From the NCBI GenBank assembly GCA_900542005.1, contig UQLW01000005.1, positions 1 to 64,000 on the forward strand: a stretch of 64,000 nt of DNA. Direction: 5' to 3'. A program made the translations under genes and the position numbers. Origin of the DNA: an uncultured Eubacteriales bacterium (GTDB lineage: Bacteria > Bacillota > Clostridia > Christensenellales > UMGS416). Position 1 is the first letter of the stretch. Each line of letters opens with the position of its first letter. Positions 17,813-27,223 of the stretch are shown here, piece by piece. The notes beneath the pieces were generated by a model that did not search any database, was not told where the DNA came from, and was given only the letters and a program-made list of their open reading frames with translations.

Positions 17813-20800
17813 ATGACCCCGTTTACCCATCTGCATGTACATACGCAATATAGCCTTTTGGACGGCGCCGCGCGCATCGACGAGCTATTGGACAAATGCA
17901 AACAGGACGGCATGGACAGCCTGGCGATCACCGATCACGGCGTCATGTATGGCGTGGTGGATTTTTATAAAGCAGCCAAGGCCAGGGGGATCCGGCCGGT
18001 TATCGGCTGCGAGGTATATGTGGCCCCGCGCAGCCGCCGGGATATGCAGGCCCAGGACCGCGAGGCGGCGCACCTGGTGCTGCTCTGTGAAAATGAAGAA
18101 GGCTACCTGAACCTGATCAAACTGGTATCCATGGGCTTTACGGAAGGGTTTTATTACCGGCCCAGGATCGACTACCCGCTTTTGGAGCAGCACAGCGGCG
18201 GGTTGATCGCCCTGTCGGCCTGCCTTTCGGGCGACATCCCCAAGCTCATCCTCCAGGGACGCTATGACGAGGCGAAGGCGCTGGCCCTGCGGATGAAGGG
18301 CATCTTCGGCCCTGACCGGTATTATCTGGAGATGCAGGACCATGGCATCCCGGAGCAAAGGCAGGTCAATTCGGAGCTGCTGCGCCTGTCGAAGGAGACG
18401 GGAATCGGCCTTGTAGCCACCAACGACGTGCACTATGTGCGCCAGGAGGACGCCCAGGCCCAGGATATCCTGCTCTGCATCCAGACCGGCAAGACCGTGG
18501 ACGACCAGGACCGTATGTCCATGACCGGCGATCAGTTCTATTTGAAATCGCCGGAAGAGATGGAGGCGCTGTTCGGCTGGTGCCCCGAGGCGCTGGCCAA
18601 TACGGCGGCGATTGCCGCGCGCTGCCAGGTGGATTTTGAATTCGGCCATCTGCACCTGCCGGACTTCCCCACGCCGGGCAATGAGGATCACGCCCAATAC
18701 TTCCGCCGCCTCTGCTATGAGGGGCTGGCCCGGCGCTATGATCCGGTTACGCCTGAAATCCGCCAGCGGATGGAATACGAGATCACCACCATCGAGCATA
18801 TGGGCTATGTGGACTATTTCCTCATCGTATGGGATTTTATCCGCTTTGCCCGGTCGAAGAATATCGAGGTAGGGCCGGGCCGCGGCAGCGGCGCAGGGTC
18901 CATCTGCGCCTATGCGCTGGCGATTACCGAGGTGGATCCGATCCGGTACAGCCTGCTTTTTGAGCGCTTTTTGAACCCCGACCGGATCTCCATGCCGGAT
19001 ATTGATATCGACTTTTGCTATGAACGCCGGGGTGAGGTGATCGACTATGTCATTGAAAAGTATGGGGCCGACCATGTAGCGCAGATTATCACCTTCGGCA
19101 CCATGGCGGCGCGGGCCGTGATCCGGGATGTAGGGCGCGCGCTGAACATGGGCTATGGCGAGGTGGACGCAATCGCCAAAATGGTGCCCAACGAGCTCAA
19201 TATCACGCTGCAGAAGGCGCTGGAGAAAAGCAGCGATCTCCGCGAGAAAATAGCGGAGGATCCGGCGGCCGCCCGGCTGATGGAGCTGGCCCGGAAGCTG
19301 GAGGGGCTGCCCCGCCATGCCTCTACCCATGCCGCGGGCGTTGTGATCTCACAGAAGCCGCTGACAGAATACCTGCCCCTGGCCCGGAACGGGCAGGTAA
19401 CCACTACCCAATTCCCCATGACCACGGTGGAGGAGCTGGGGCTTTTGAAGATGGACTTCCTGGGCCTGCGAACGCTGACGGTGATCCGCGACGCGGTGGA
19501 CATGGTAAACGCCTCCACCGGCGAGCAGGTGGATATTCGGGCGCTGGATTTCGAGGATCCGGCCGTCTATGGGATCATTTCTGAAGGGGATACCGACGGC
19601 ATATTCCAGCTGGAGGGCCAGGGTATGCGCAACTTCCTGCGGGAGCTCAAGCCTGACCGGTTTGAGGATATCATCGCCGGCATCTCGCTGTACCGCCCGG
19701 GCCCCATGGAGTACATTCCCAAATACATCCGGGGTAAAAACCATCCCGACCAGGTGGTCTATGACCATCCCCTGATGGAACGCTCGCTGGCGGTGACCTA
19801 TGGCTGCATGGTTTACCAGGAGCAGGTGATGCAGATCGTGCGGGATCTGGCCGGTTATTCCCTGGCGCGAAGCGACCTGGTCCGCAAGGCCATGTCCAAG
19901 AAAAAGCACGACGTCATGGTCAAAGAACGGGAGATCTTCGTGCATGGCCTGGTGGAGGACGGCCAGGTGACGATCCCCGGCTGCGTCCGCAACGGCGTGC
20001 CGGAGGCCACGGCCAACAAGATCTTCGACGATATGATGGATTTCGCCAGTTACGCCTTTAACAAATCTCATGCGGCAGCCTATGCGGTCGTCGCTTACCG
20101 TACCGCATGGCTGAAGGTACACCACCCGGTAGAGTTTATGGCCGCCACGCTCAACTCCGTGATGGGCAATACGCCGAAGGTCGCGCTGTATGTGGCCTAT
20201 TGCCGCAAGCACGGTGCCCAGCTGCTGCCGCCTCATATCAACCGCTCGGGCGTGCGCTTCACCGTGGAAGCGGGCAACGTCCGCTTTGGCCTGGCCGCCG
20301 TGCGCAACGTGGGAGAGCAGGCTGTCAGGGCCATCCTGCAGCAGCGGGAGGAAAAGGGGCCTTATCAGGACCTGTTCGATTTTCTGGAGCGCGTCCCGGC
20401 AGACGCGGTCAATAAGCGTTTGGTTGAAAGCCTGATCAAAGCCGGCGCCTTTGACGGTATGGGCGCAAGCCGGGCTCAGTACCTGCAGATCTATGAGCAG
20501 GCCATGGACAGCGCGGCCCAGCAGGCAAAGCATAACCTGGCCGGGCAGCTCTCCCTCTTTGATATGGGCGGCGGCTCCGAGGATTTTAAGCCGCGTCCGG
20601 ACCTGCCGCGGGTGGAGGAGCTGCCCCAGCGGGCGCTATTGGCCATGGAAAAGGAGATGACCGGTATCTATATCAGCGGCCACCCCCTGGACGATTACCG
20701 CCAGCAGCTGGAGGGCTTCCCCATCAATTCGCTGCAATTTGCCCAGGACGAGAGCGAGAGGGAGCTGCACGACGGCCAAAACGTAACGCTGGCGGGGATC

Positions 20801-21274
20801 ATTACAGAGCTGACCACCAAAACCACCCGGAGCAACGACACCATGGCCTTTATTACGGTGGACGATCTGTATGGGTCGGTGGAGGCGCTGCTGTTTCCCG
20901 CCACCTTCAAGCGCTGCCGCTCCATTCTCCGGCAGGATGAGCTGGTGATTCTCCAGGGACGGGCCAGCTTCCGGGAGGGAGAGGACGGCAAGCTTGTGGT
21001 GCAGAACGTCCAGCTTTTGCAAAAGCGCCAGGAGGTGGACAAGCTTTACCTGAAACAGGCCGCAGATACGCCGGAGTTTGTGATGGAAGCGGTCAGAGGC
21101 GCGCTGCACGGCTCGCCCGGCGGGGTTCCGGTCTACCTTTTTGAGGCGGCCACCGGCAAAAAATTCCTGATGGGGAAGGATCTATGGGTGAACGCTACGC
21201 CAAGCCTGCTGGAAGAGCTGCGGAGCCTGCTGGGCGCGGATTGTGTGAAGGTAGCGATGCGCGAATCGGTATAA
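17813..21274 (+). CDS. dnaE: DNA polymerase III alpha subunit, DnaE type
   Basis: 1153 residues. PHP domain at the N-terminus (HLHVHTQYSLLDGAA), polymerase palm with the catalytic PDIDIDF motif near residue 395, the tau/beta-binding and helix-hairpin-helix region, and a C-terminal OB fold (about 985-1060). It is the DnaE rather than PolC form because no 3'-5' exonuclease is inserted in the PHP domain. Ribosome site GGGAGGGAAAGG precedes the ATG. The dnaE-pfkA order is common in Clostridia. Confidence 0.96.
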   Translation: MTPFTHLHVHTQYSLLDGAARIDELLDKCKQDGMDSLAITDHGVMYGVVDFYKAAKARGIRPVIGCEVYVAPRSRRDMQAQDREAAHLVLLCENEEGYLNLIKLVSMGFTEGFYYRPRIDYPLLEQHSGGLIALSACLSGDIPKLILQGRYDEAKALALRMKGIFGPDRYYLEMQDHGIPEQRQVNSELLRLSKETGIGLVATNDVHYVRQEDAQAQDILLCIQTGKTVDDQDRMSMTGDQFYLKSPEEMEALFGWCPEALANTAAIAARCQVDFEFGHLHLPDFPTPGNEDHAQYFRRLCYEGLARRYDPVTPEIRQRMEYEITTIEHMGYVDYFLIVWDFIRFARSKNIEVGPGRGSGAGSICAYALAITEVDPIRYSLLFERFLNPDRISMPDIDIDFCYERRGEVIDYVIEKYGADHVAQIITFGTMAARAVIRDVGRALNMGYGEVDAIAKMVPNELNITLQKALEKSSDLREKIAEDPAAARLMELARKLEGLPRHASTHAAGVVISQKPLTEYLPLARNGQVTTTQFPMTTVEELGLLKMDFLGLRTLTVIRDAVDMVNASTGEQVDIRALDFEDPAVYGIISEGDTDGIFQLEGQGMRNFLRELKPDRFEDIIAGISLYRPGPMEYIPKYIRGKNHPDQVVYDHPLMERSLAVTYGCMVYQEQVMQIVRDLAGYSLARSDLVRKAMSKKKHDVMVKEREIFVHGLVEDGQVTIPGCVRNGVPEATANKIFDDMMDFASYAFNKSHAAAYAVVAYRTAWLKVHHPVEFMAATLNSVMGNTPKVALYVAYCRKHGAQLLPPHINRSGVRFTVEAGNVRFGLAAVRNVGEQAVRAILQQREEKGPYQDLFDFLERVPADAVNKRLVESLIKAGAFDGMGASRAQYLQIYEQAMDSAAQQAKHNLAGQLSLFDMGGGSEDFKPRPDLPRVEELPQRALLAMEKEMTGIYISGHPLDDYRQQLEGFPINSLQFAQDESERELHDGQNVTLAGIITELTTKTTRSNDTMAFITVDDLYGSVEALLFPATFKRCRSILRQDELVILQGRASFREGEDGKLVVQNVQLLQKRQEVDKLYLKQAADTPEFVMEAVRGALHGSPGGVPVYLFEAATGKKFLMGKDLWVNATPSLLEELRSLLGADCVKVAMRESV

Positions 21275-21310
21275 ATGGAGGAATACCCCCTGGAAGAAGC
21301 TGAGAAGATA

Positions 21311-21319
21311 TGGTATACT
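21311..21319 (+). promoter_or_regulatory. Extended -10 promoter before pfkA
   Basis: TGGTATACT in the 128-base gap between dnaE and pfkA; a second TATACT lies at 21332-21337. No clear -35 for either. Confidence 0.4.
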
Positions 21320-21402
21320 GATTCAGTACGCTATACTGGCCAAGAATAGGATGTTGGCCGGAATAGCGAAAAAGAGGATTTGTTCCACGAAGGAGAGGTT
21401 CC

Positions 21403-22395
21403 ATGAAAACAATCGGTATTCTGACTAGCGGCGGCGACGCTCCGGGCATGAACGCGATGATCTGGGCGGCGGTCAAAGCCTGCAACAGCCGTGGTATGAA
21501 GGTATATGGCATTAAAAACGGCTTCCAGGGCCTGCTGGATAAAGAGGTATTCGAGCTGACGCCCGAGTCGGTCGAGGGGATTCTGGACCTGGGCGGCACC
21601 AAGCTGGGCACGGCCCGCTGCCAGGCCATGTATTCGGAGGAAGGGCGCGATGAAGCGGCCCAGGCCGTCCGGGAATGGGGCATGGAGGGGATCATTGTCG
21701 GCGGCGGCGACGGCTCCTTTATGGGCGCGCGCTGCCTGTCGGAGCGTGGCATCCCCACGGTGGGCATCCCCTGCACCATTGACAACGACCTGGGCTATAC
21801 CGATAATACCATCGGCTTTGACACGGCCTGCAATACGGCCACCGACGCCATCATGAAGGTGCGCGACACCATGATGAGCCATAACCGCGTGGCGGTGGTC
21901 GAGGTGATGGGCCGCCACTGCGGCGACATCGCCCTGACGGTGGGCCTGGTCGCCGGCGCGGATTATATCCTGATTCCCGAGATCCAGTATGAAACCCAGT
22001 TTGATTTTGAAAAGCTGGCCAAGCACCTGAAAACGCTGAAGGATCAAAAGCAGCGTTCCGGCCTCGTTGTCATCGCCGAAGGCGTGGAGTACGATGTGAA
22101 AATGCGGGCCTATGTGCTGCGCGACCGGCTCAAGGAGGCCACGGACCTGGATATTAAGGTTTCCGTGCTGGGCCACATGCAGCGCGGCGGCTATCCCACC
22201 GTGCGCGACCGCCGCTATGCCATGCAGATGACGGATCGCGCCGTGCAGCTGCTGTATCGCAACATCGGCAACCGTGTGGTGGGCATCAAGAATAACCGCA
22301 TCATTGACATGGACATTATGGAAGCGGCGGAAATCAAAAAGACCCTGAACGTGGATCTCTATAATCTGGCGCTGAATCTTGGCAGTTCCAAATAA
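21403..22395 (+). CDS. pfkA: ATP-dependent 6-phosphofructokinase
   Basis: 330 residues: N-terminal GILTSGGDAPGMNA, GGGDGSF (Gly after GGD points to ATP rather than pyrophosphate as donor), catalytic PCTIDND near residue 125, EVMGRHCGDIA and the fructose 6-phosphate loop LGHMQRGG. Commits fructose 6-phosphate to glycolysis. Preceded by GAAGGAGAGG and followed by a terminator. Confidence 0.95.
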   Translation: MKTIGILTSGGDAPGMNAMIWAAVKACNSRGMKVYGIKNGFQGLLDKEVFELTPESVEGILDLGGTKLGTARCQAMYSEEGRDEAAQAVREWGMEGIIVGGGDGSFMGARCLSERGIPTVGIPCTIDNDLGYTDNTIGFDTACNTATDAIMKVRDTMMSHNRVAVVEVMGRHCGDIALTVGLVAGADYILIPEIQYETQFDFEKLAKHLKTLKDQKQRSGLVVIAEGVEYDVKMRAYVLRDRLKEATDLDIKVSVLGHMQRGGYPTVRDRRYAMQMTDRAVQLLYRNIGNRVVGIKNNRIIDMDIMEAAEIKKTLNVDLYNLALNLGSSK

Positions 22396-22406
22396 AAGCG
22401 CAGGGG

Positions 22407-22431
22407 AGCCGGGCTTGTCCCGGCTTCTTTT
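22407..22431 (+). terminator. Terminator after pfkA
   Basis: AGCCGGG / CCCGGCT stem with a five-base loop and TCTTTT tail, just before rlmD. Confidence 0.8.
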
Positions 22432-22445
22432 GTATGGGGTGTAGC

Positions 22446-24086
22446 ATGAAGATGGAAAAAAATCGGGAGCTGGACGTGCTGGTGGAGGACCTTTCGCCCC
22501 AGGCCCAGGGCGTGGCGAAGGCTGATGGCTTTGTGGTCTTTGTGCCCGGCGCCCTGCCGGGGGAGCGTTGGCGCGTTAAAATCATCAAGGTGACGGCGCA
22601 GTATGCCGTCGGGCGGCCCCTGAAGCGGCTGGGCAAGCCTTGGGCGCACCGGGTGGAACCGCCCTGCCCGCTGGCTGCGGCCTGCGGCGGCTGCCAGCTG
22701 CAGCATATCGAGTATTCCCAGCAGCTCCGGCTGAAAGAAAGGATGCTGGTTGACTGCCTGACGCGCATCGCGGGGCTTAAGGAGCCGCCGGTGCGCCCAA
22801 TTGTGGGCATGGAAGCGCCGTGGCGTTACCGGAACAAGGGGCTTTTTCCCTTTGCTGGGGGGCCCCAGGGCCCCTCGGCCGGCCTGTTTGCCGAGCGGAG
22901 CCATCGGGTGGTGGCCGCCGGGGATTGCCTGATCCAGAACGAGGACGCCGTGGCGGTTATGCGGGAAACGGTGGCCTGGGCGCGGGAGAAGGGCGTCGAG
23001 GCCTATGACGAGATGCGCCACGAGGGGGTGCTGCGCCATGTGATGGGCCGGACCACGACGCTGGGCGAAACGATGGCGGTCATCGTGACGCGTACCCGGC
23101 AGCTGCCCCATGCCCAGTCGCTGGTGGATCGGCTGCGGCGGAACATCCCCGGCCTTGTCAGCGTCTATCATAATATCAACGAGCAGCGCACCAACGTGGC
23201 TCTGGGCCCGGAAAACCGGCTGGTTTGGGGCCTGCCCGCCCTGCGGGAGCGGCTGGGCCCGGTGTCCTTCATGCTCTCGCCCCAGTCGTTCTTCCAGGTG
23301 AACCCCCTGCAAACGGTGAAGCTCTACGACCTGGCCGCCGAGGCTGCCGCCCTGCAGCCCGGGCAGGTGCTCTATGACGCTTACTGCGGCGTGGGCACGA
23401 TCGGCCAGTATTTGGCCTATGGCAAGGATGTCAGCCTCTATGGCGTCGAGGCGGTGGAGCAGGCGGTGGCCGATGCGCGGGATAACGCGGCGCGCAACGG
23501 GCTGGAAAAGGCGCAGTATGAAGCCGGCGCGGCGGAGGAGGTCTTTCCCCGCTGGGCCGCCTTGGGCCTGCGGCCCGACGTGGTGGTGGTCGACCCGCCC
23601 CGCAAGGGCTGCCATCCCGCCTTTCTGGAGGCCCTGTGCGGCGCCGGTGCCTCCCGGATCGTATACGTTTCCTGCAACCCCGCCACCCTGGCCCGGGACG
23701 TAGCCCGGATCATGGAGGGCGGCTACCGCCTCGCATGGGCGCGCCCGGTGGACATGTTCCCCCATACGGCGGGGGTAGAGACGGTGGCCTTGCTTTCCAA
23801 GGGAGAAACCGGCTCGAAGAAAGTGCGGGTGGAGTTTTCTCTGGAGGGCATGGATATGTCGGGGTTCCAGAAGGATGCCACATACGGCAAGATCAAAGAA
23901 CGTGTGTTGCAACAGACCGGTTTGAAAGTTTCTTCACTGTATATCGCTCAGGTTAAGCAGAAACATGGAATCATTGAGCGGGAAAACTACAATAAACCGA
24001 AGTCTGAAAAGTCCAAGCAGCCGAAATGCCCGCCGGAAAAGGAAGCGGCGATTACAGAGGCATTGAAGTTCTTTGGGATGATATAA
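22446..24086 (+). CDS. rlmD: 23S rRNA (uracil-5)-methyltransferase RlmD/RumA with a C-terminal extension
   Basis: 546 residues. TRAM-like N-terminus, 4Fe-4S cysteines (CPLAAACGGCQ plus a later DCLIQ), SAM site DAYCGVGTIG and the catalytic Cys in YVSCNPATLARD. The core ends near residue 450 at HTAGVETVALLSK, where most family members stop. Here about 90 more residues follow (KVSSLYIAQVKQKHG, PKSEKSKQPKCPPEKE, ending ALKFFGMI). Similar tails are known to me on clostridial RumA proteins and as small reading frames at ends of integrative elements. GC content drops sharply within the tail, from about 23880, suggesting that the 3' end was replaced when the neighbouring island arrived. ATG 22446 is preferred over ATG 22434 because GGGGTG lies between them; spacing is short either way. 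Confidence 0.9.
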   Translation: MKMEKNRELDVLVEDLSPQAQGVAKADGFVVFVPGALPGERWRVKIIKVTAQYAVGRPLKRLGKPWAHRVEPPCPLAAACGGCQLQHIEYSQQLRLKERMLVDCLTRIAGLKEPPVRPIVGMEAPWRYRNKGLFPFAGGPQGPSAGLFAERSHRVVAAGDCLIQNEDAVAVMRETVAWAREKGVEAYDEMRHEGVLRHVMGRTTTLGETMAVIVTRTRQLPHAQSLVDRLRRNIPGLVSVYHNINEQRTNVALGPENRLVWGLPALRERLGPVSFMLSPQSFFQVNPLQTVKLYDLAAEAAALQPGQVLYDAYCGVGTIGQYLAYGKDVSLYGVEAVEQAVADARDNAARNGLEKAQYEAGAAEEVFPRWAALGLRPDVVVVDPPRKGCHPAFLEALCGAGASRIVYVSCNPATLARDVARIMEGGYRLAWARPVDMFPHTAGVETVALLSKGETGSKKVRVEFSLEGMDMSGFQKDATYGKIKERVLQQTGLKVSSLYIAQVKQKHGIIERENYNKPKSEKSKQPKCPPEKEAAITEALKFFGMI

Positions 24087-24094
24087 GCCTTCTT

Positions 24095-24292
24095 GTGGCA
24101 AAGGGGATTGCGAGAACGGGCAAAACTATTTGCTACAATTTCAATATGGACATCGCTTGCGTGGAGCTGCATTTTGCGGATGGCGGGATGATTTCCGTTG
24201 ACACTCATATACCCATGTTGAAAATTTCACACTTTCGTGATATAATAAACAGCAGTAAACAAGGAGGTGTGAATGATGGCTGTATCATATAA
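24095..24292 (+). pseudogene. Truncated small mobile-element protein (DUF6061-like remnant)
   Basis: An open frame containing YNFNMDIACVELHFADGGMIS, which I recall from a ~90-residue family (DUF6061) frequent in clostridial integrative elements next to rumA-type tails. After SVDT the match stops and the frame continues into promoter DNA of the next operon. No ribosome site precedes the possible GTG start at 24095 or ATG at 24146. Best read as a decayed 5' fragment; family naming is from memory. Confidence 0.4.
24218..24246 (+). promoter_or_regulatory. Strong promoter of the R-M/HEPN operon
   Basis: TTGAAA at 24218-24223 and TATAAT at 24241-24246 with 17-base spacing, plus the TG of an extended -10 (TGATATAAT). 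Transcript start expected near 24253, seven or eight bases before the AAGGAGGTG of the regulator gene. No obvious inverted repeat operator overlaps it. Confidence 0.8.
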
Positions 24293-24500
24293 AAAACTAC
24301 TTCATATGTTGATCGATAAAGATATGTCTATTGCGGAATTGCAGCGGCAAGCCGGATACAGCGCAAACATCTCCACCCGGTTGCGAAATGACACCTACAT
24401 CTCTCTGGAATCTGTAGAGAAAATTTGTCGTGTGTTGAACTGCAAAATGGATGAGATTATAGAGTTTATCCCAGAAGATGGAGGAGCGAACAGTGGCTAG
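24273..24500 (+). CDS. Small XRE-family (HTH_26-type) transcriptional regulator
   Basis: 75 residues made almost entirely of a five-helix Cro/CI HTH: SYKKLLHMLIDKDMSIAEL, QRQAGYSANISTRLRND as recognition region, and SLESVEKICRVLNCKMDEI. Likely controls its own operon, in the way C-proteins delay restriction. Two start codons (24273, 24276) follow AAGGAGGTG. It overlaps hsdM by eight bases if hsdM starts at GTG 24493, so regulator and methylase are translationally coupled. Confidence 0.85.
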   Translation: MMAVSYKKLLHMLIDKDMSIAELQRQAGYSANISTRLRNDTYISLESVEKICRVLNCKMDEIIEFIPEDGGANSG

Positions 24501-26115
24501 AACAGCTAAAAAGAAAATAGAAGAGGTTTCATTGGAAACCGTATTGTGGAACTGCCGAGTAGCTCTACGAGGCGTTGGTAGTACCGATAAAAATCGTGAT
24601 GCTGTCATCGGACTATGCTTTTTGAAGTTTGCCGGTGACAAGTTTGAAAAGCGCCGTGCAGAGTTGATTGCTCAGTATGGTAATATTCCTGCATTTTTGG
24701 AAAAAGCCTCGTTCTACAATGCGGTCAATGTGTTCTACCTCAAGGAGACTGCTCGTTGGTCCTATATCGTAAAGAATGCCGGCGCTAATGATATTGCTGT
24801 TATCCTTGACCAGGCTATGGCTGATATTGAGGAAAGTAATCCATCTCTAAAAGGAGCTCTTTCTCTCAATCTATATGCTACCCTCGGTGCGCCCAAGGAA
24901 AAAATAAAACAGCTTATTGATGAGGTCAACAAAATCGATGAATCCCGTTTCCATGAAGAAGATCTCATTGGCCGTGTGTATGAATACTTCCTTCAAGTCT
25001 ATGCCGCTTCCGGTACCAAGGAAGACGGTGAATTTTATACCCCGGCTTGTATTGTCCAGTTGATTGCCGAAATGATTGAGCCTTACAGTGGCGTGGTCTA
25101 TGATCCCTGTTGCGGTTCCGGCGGTATGTTTGTACAGTCGCATAAGTTTGTGGAAAGCCATCACGGAAATCGTAAAAACATCTCTGTCATCGGACAGGAG
25201 AGCGTACAAGAAACATGGCGTCTGTGCAAAATGAATTTGGCCATCCGTGGAATTTCCCATAATCTTGGTGAGAAGAGCGCTTCCACCTTTACCGAAGATC
25301 TTCACAAGGACAAGAAAGTCGATTTCATTATGGCTAACCCGCCTTTCAACCTTAAAGGATGGCGTGGCGAAGACCAGTTGCTTGATGACCCCCGTTGGCA
25401 GGGGTATGGTGTACCACGTGTGTCAAATGCAAACTATGCATGGATTTTACATATGATTTCCAAGCTGGATGTCAACCACGGTATTGCCGGATTCCTTCTG
25501 GCAAATGGCGCTTTGAACGATCCGGATGAATATGAAATCCGCAAACGGCTTCTGTTGAATGATAAGATTGAGGCTATTATCGTTCTGCCCCGTGATATGT
25601 TCTATACTACTGATATTTCTGTCACTCTGTGGATTGTGAATATGAATAAGAAAGCCGGTATGGTCAACGGACGACAAGTGCGTGATCGCCGTGGTGAAGT
25701 CCTGTTTATGGATCTGCGCCGTTGGGATCAGAACATTGAAGAAATTGTCATCGACAAGGGCAAAAAGAAGAAAAAGACCGTTTTGACCGATGCACAGATC
25801 CAGGAGGTAAAACGCATTTATAATACGTGGCAGAGTACAGACCAGGCCCTCTATGCTGATGTGGCGGAATTGTGCCGGTCTGTAAAAATTCTGAAAAAAG
25901 ACAAACGGAATCCCGATGATATTACTATCGAGGATAAAGACTTTTCTCTTGCCCCGAGCAAGTATATCGAATTCATTGACCATGATCTGGATATCGACTA
26001 TGCTAAAGAAATGGCTCGGATTCAGGATGAAATGCGTCTGCTGATGGTATCTGAGGAACTGTCACAATCCATGCTGAAAGATGCGTTCAGGGGGATTGGC
26101 TATGGCATTGATTAA
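24493..26115 (+). CDS. hsdM: Type I restriction-modification DNA methyltransferase subunit HsdM
   Basis: 540 residues. Helical N-terminal HsdM domain (WNCRVALRGVGSTDKNRDAVIG), SAM-binding VYDPCCGSGGMF near residue 200 and the adenine-methylase motif ANPPFNL near residue 280. Makes N6-methyladenine in the target set by HsdS. GTG 24493 is chosen over ATG 24478 because GGAGGAG then sits at proper distance. Overlaps hsdS by 14 bases. Codon use is AT-rich like the rest of the island. Confidence 0.95.
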   Translation: MARTAKKKIEEVSLETVLWNCRVALRGVGSTDKNRDAVIGLCFLKFAGDKFEKRRAELIAQYGNIPAFLEKASFYNAVNVFYLKETARWSYIVKNAGANDIAVILDQAMADIEESNPSLKGALSLNLYATLGAPKEKIKQLIDEVNKIDESRFHEEDLIGRVYEYFLQVYAASGTKEDGEFYTPACIVQLIAEMIEPYSGVVYDPCCGSGGMFVQSHKFVESHHGNRKNISVIGQESVQETWRLCKMNLAIRGISHNLGEKSASTFTEDLHKDKKVDFIMANPPFNLKGWRGEDQLLDDPRWQGYGVPRVSNANYAWILHMISKLDVNHGIAGFLLANGALNDPDEYEIRKRLLLNDKIEAIIVLPRDMFYTTDISVTLWIVNMNKKAGMVNGRQVRDRRGEVLFMDLRRWDQNIEEIVIDKGKKKKKTVLTDAQIQEVKRIYNTWQSTDQALYADVAELCRSVKILKKDKRNPDDITIEDKDFSLAPSKYIEFIDHDLDIDYAKEMARIQDEMRLLMVSEELSQSMLKDAFRGIGYGID

Positions 26116-27223
26116 GTATAAATTAGGCGTTCTTATAACACAGTCCGAACTAAGGAACTCTGACAATGCCTATACTGTCGAATCTGTTGTCGGTTTATCC
26201 ACACAAAAGCAACCTATAAAAACGAAAGCGGATATGAATGGTGTTTCTCTAACATCATATAAACTTATGCCGCCGCATTACTTTGCGTATGTTCCCGACA
26301 CATCTAGGCGTGGCGATAAAATTTCGCTTGCGCTTAATACAACAGCGGAGACATTTTTGGTTTCCTCTATTTCAGTCGTATTCAGTGTGAGCCGAAGTGA
26401 CATTCTCCTTACCGACTATTTGTTTATGTATTTCAATCGCCCGGAGTTTGACCGTTATTCCCGATTTAATTCTTGGGGATCAGCACGTGAAACGTTTGAC
26501 TGGAGTGAAATGTGTGACATTGATATCGAACTCCCCCCAATCGAAATTCAGCAAAAGTATGTGGATATTTACAATGCCATGCTTGCCAATCAGCGGGACT
26601 ATGAGAACGGGTTGGAGGATTTGAAGCTGGCGTGTTTTGCAATGGCAGACCATTTCAAGCATATCAAAAGGAAGATGCCTGTTTGTGAGCTGCTTGAAGA
26701 GGTTGATGTGCGTAACAGTGAGGGAGTGTGCGATAGCGCTCAAGGAATCAATATCACAAAACAGTTTATGCCCTCTGTGGCAAGCAGTTCAGATTTGTTG
26801 AACTATAAACTTGTCTATAACAATCAGTTTGCTTATAGCGCTATGCAGACAGGGCGTGATGAATGTATCCGAATTGCATTATACAATGGAGATAAACCTA
26901 TCGCAGTATCCCCGGCATACTCCGTTCTGAAAAAGAAAACTGACATAGTCCTTGAAGAGTACATTCAAATGTGGTTTTCTCGCCCAGAAAGTGACCGCTT
27001 GGGATGGTTTATGAGCGATGCCAGTGTTCGTGCAAATTTGGATTTGCCACGGTTCTATGAAATTGAAGTTCCTGTGCCAGATTTGGATGAACAGATGTCG
27101 CTAGTAAATATCTATAATGCATATGCTTTGCGTAGAGAAATCAATGAGCAGTTAAAAGCGCAGATTAGGGGACTATGCCCTATTCTGATTAGAGGGTCAT
27201 TGGAGGAAGGAGGGCAAAAATAA
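26102..27223 (+). CDS. hsdS: Type I restriction-modification specificity subunit HsdS
   Basis: 373 residues with two variable target-recognition domains (about 10-150 and 200-330), each followed by a conserved helical spacer: PPIEIQQKYVDIYNAMLANQ after the first and PDLDEQMSLVNIYNAYALRR after the second. The repeated I/V-x-x-Y-N-A spacer is typical. Reads the bipartite target for the complex. Start at ATG 26102 after CAGGGGGA; an upstream in-frame ATG at 26081 is less well placed. The DNA target cannot be predicted from sequence alone. Confidence 0.92.
   Translation: MALIKYKLGVLITQSELRNSDNAYTVESVVGLSTQKQPIKTKADMNGVSLTSYKLMPPHYFAYVPDTSRRGDKISLALNTTAETFLVSSISVVFSVSRSDILLTDYLFMYFNRPEFDRYSRFNSWGSARETFDWSEMCDIDIELPPIEIQQKYVDIYNAMLANQRDYENGLEDLKLACFAMADHFKHIKRKMPVCELLEEVDVRNSEGVCDSAQGINITKQFMPSVASSSDLLNYKLVYNNQFAYSAMQTGRDECIRIALYNGDKPIAVSPAYSVLKKKTDIVLEEYIQMWFSRPESDRLGWFMSDASVRANLDLPRFYEIEVPVPDLDEQMSLVNIYNAYALRREINEQLKAQIRGLCPILIRGSLEEGGQK

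Noticed and set aside
23805..23823. Possible direct repeat: GAAACCGG..GAAGAAAG at 23805-23823 and GAAACCGG.GAAGAAAG at 31629-31645
   Set aside because: The two halves match but with a two-base length difference, and precise excision between them would fuse rlmD in frame to the P-loop gene without a stop, which is not a credible ancestral state. Kept only as a weak att candidate.
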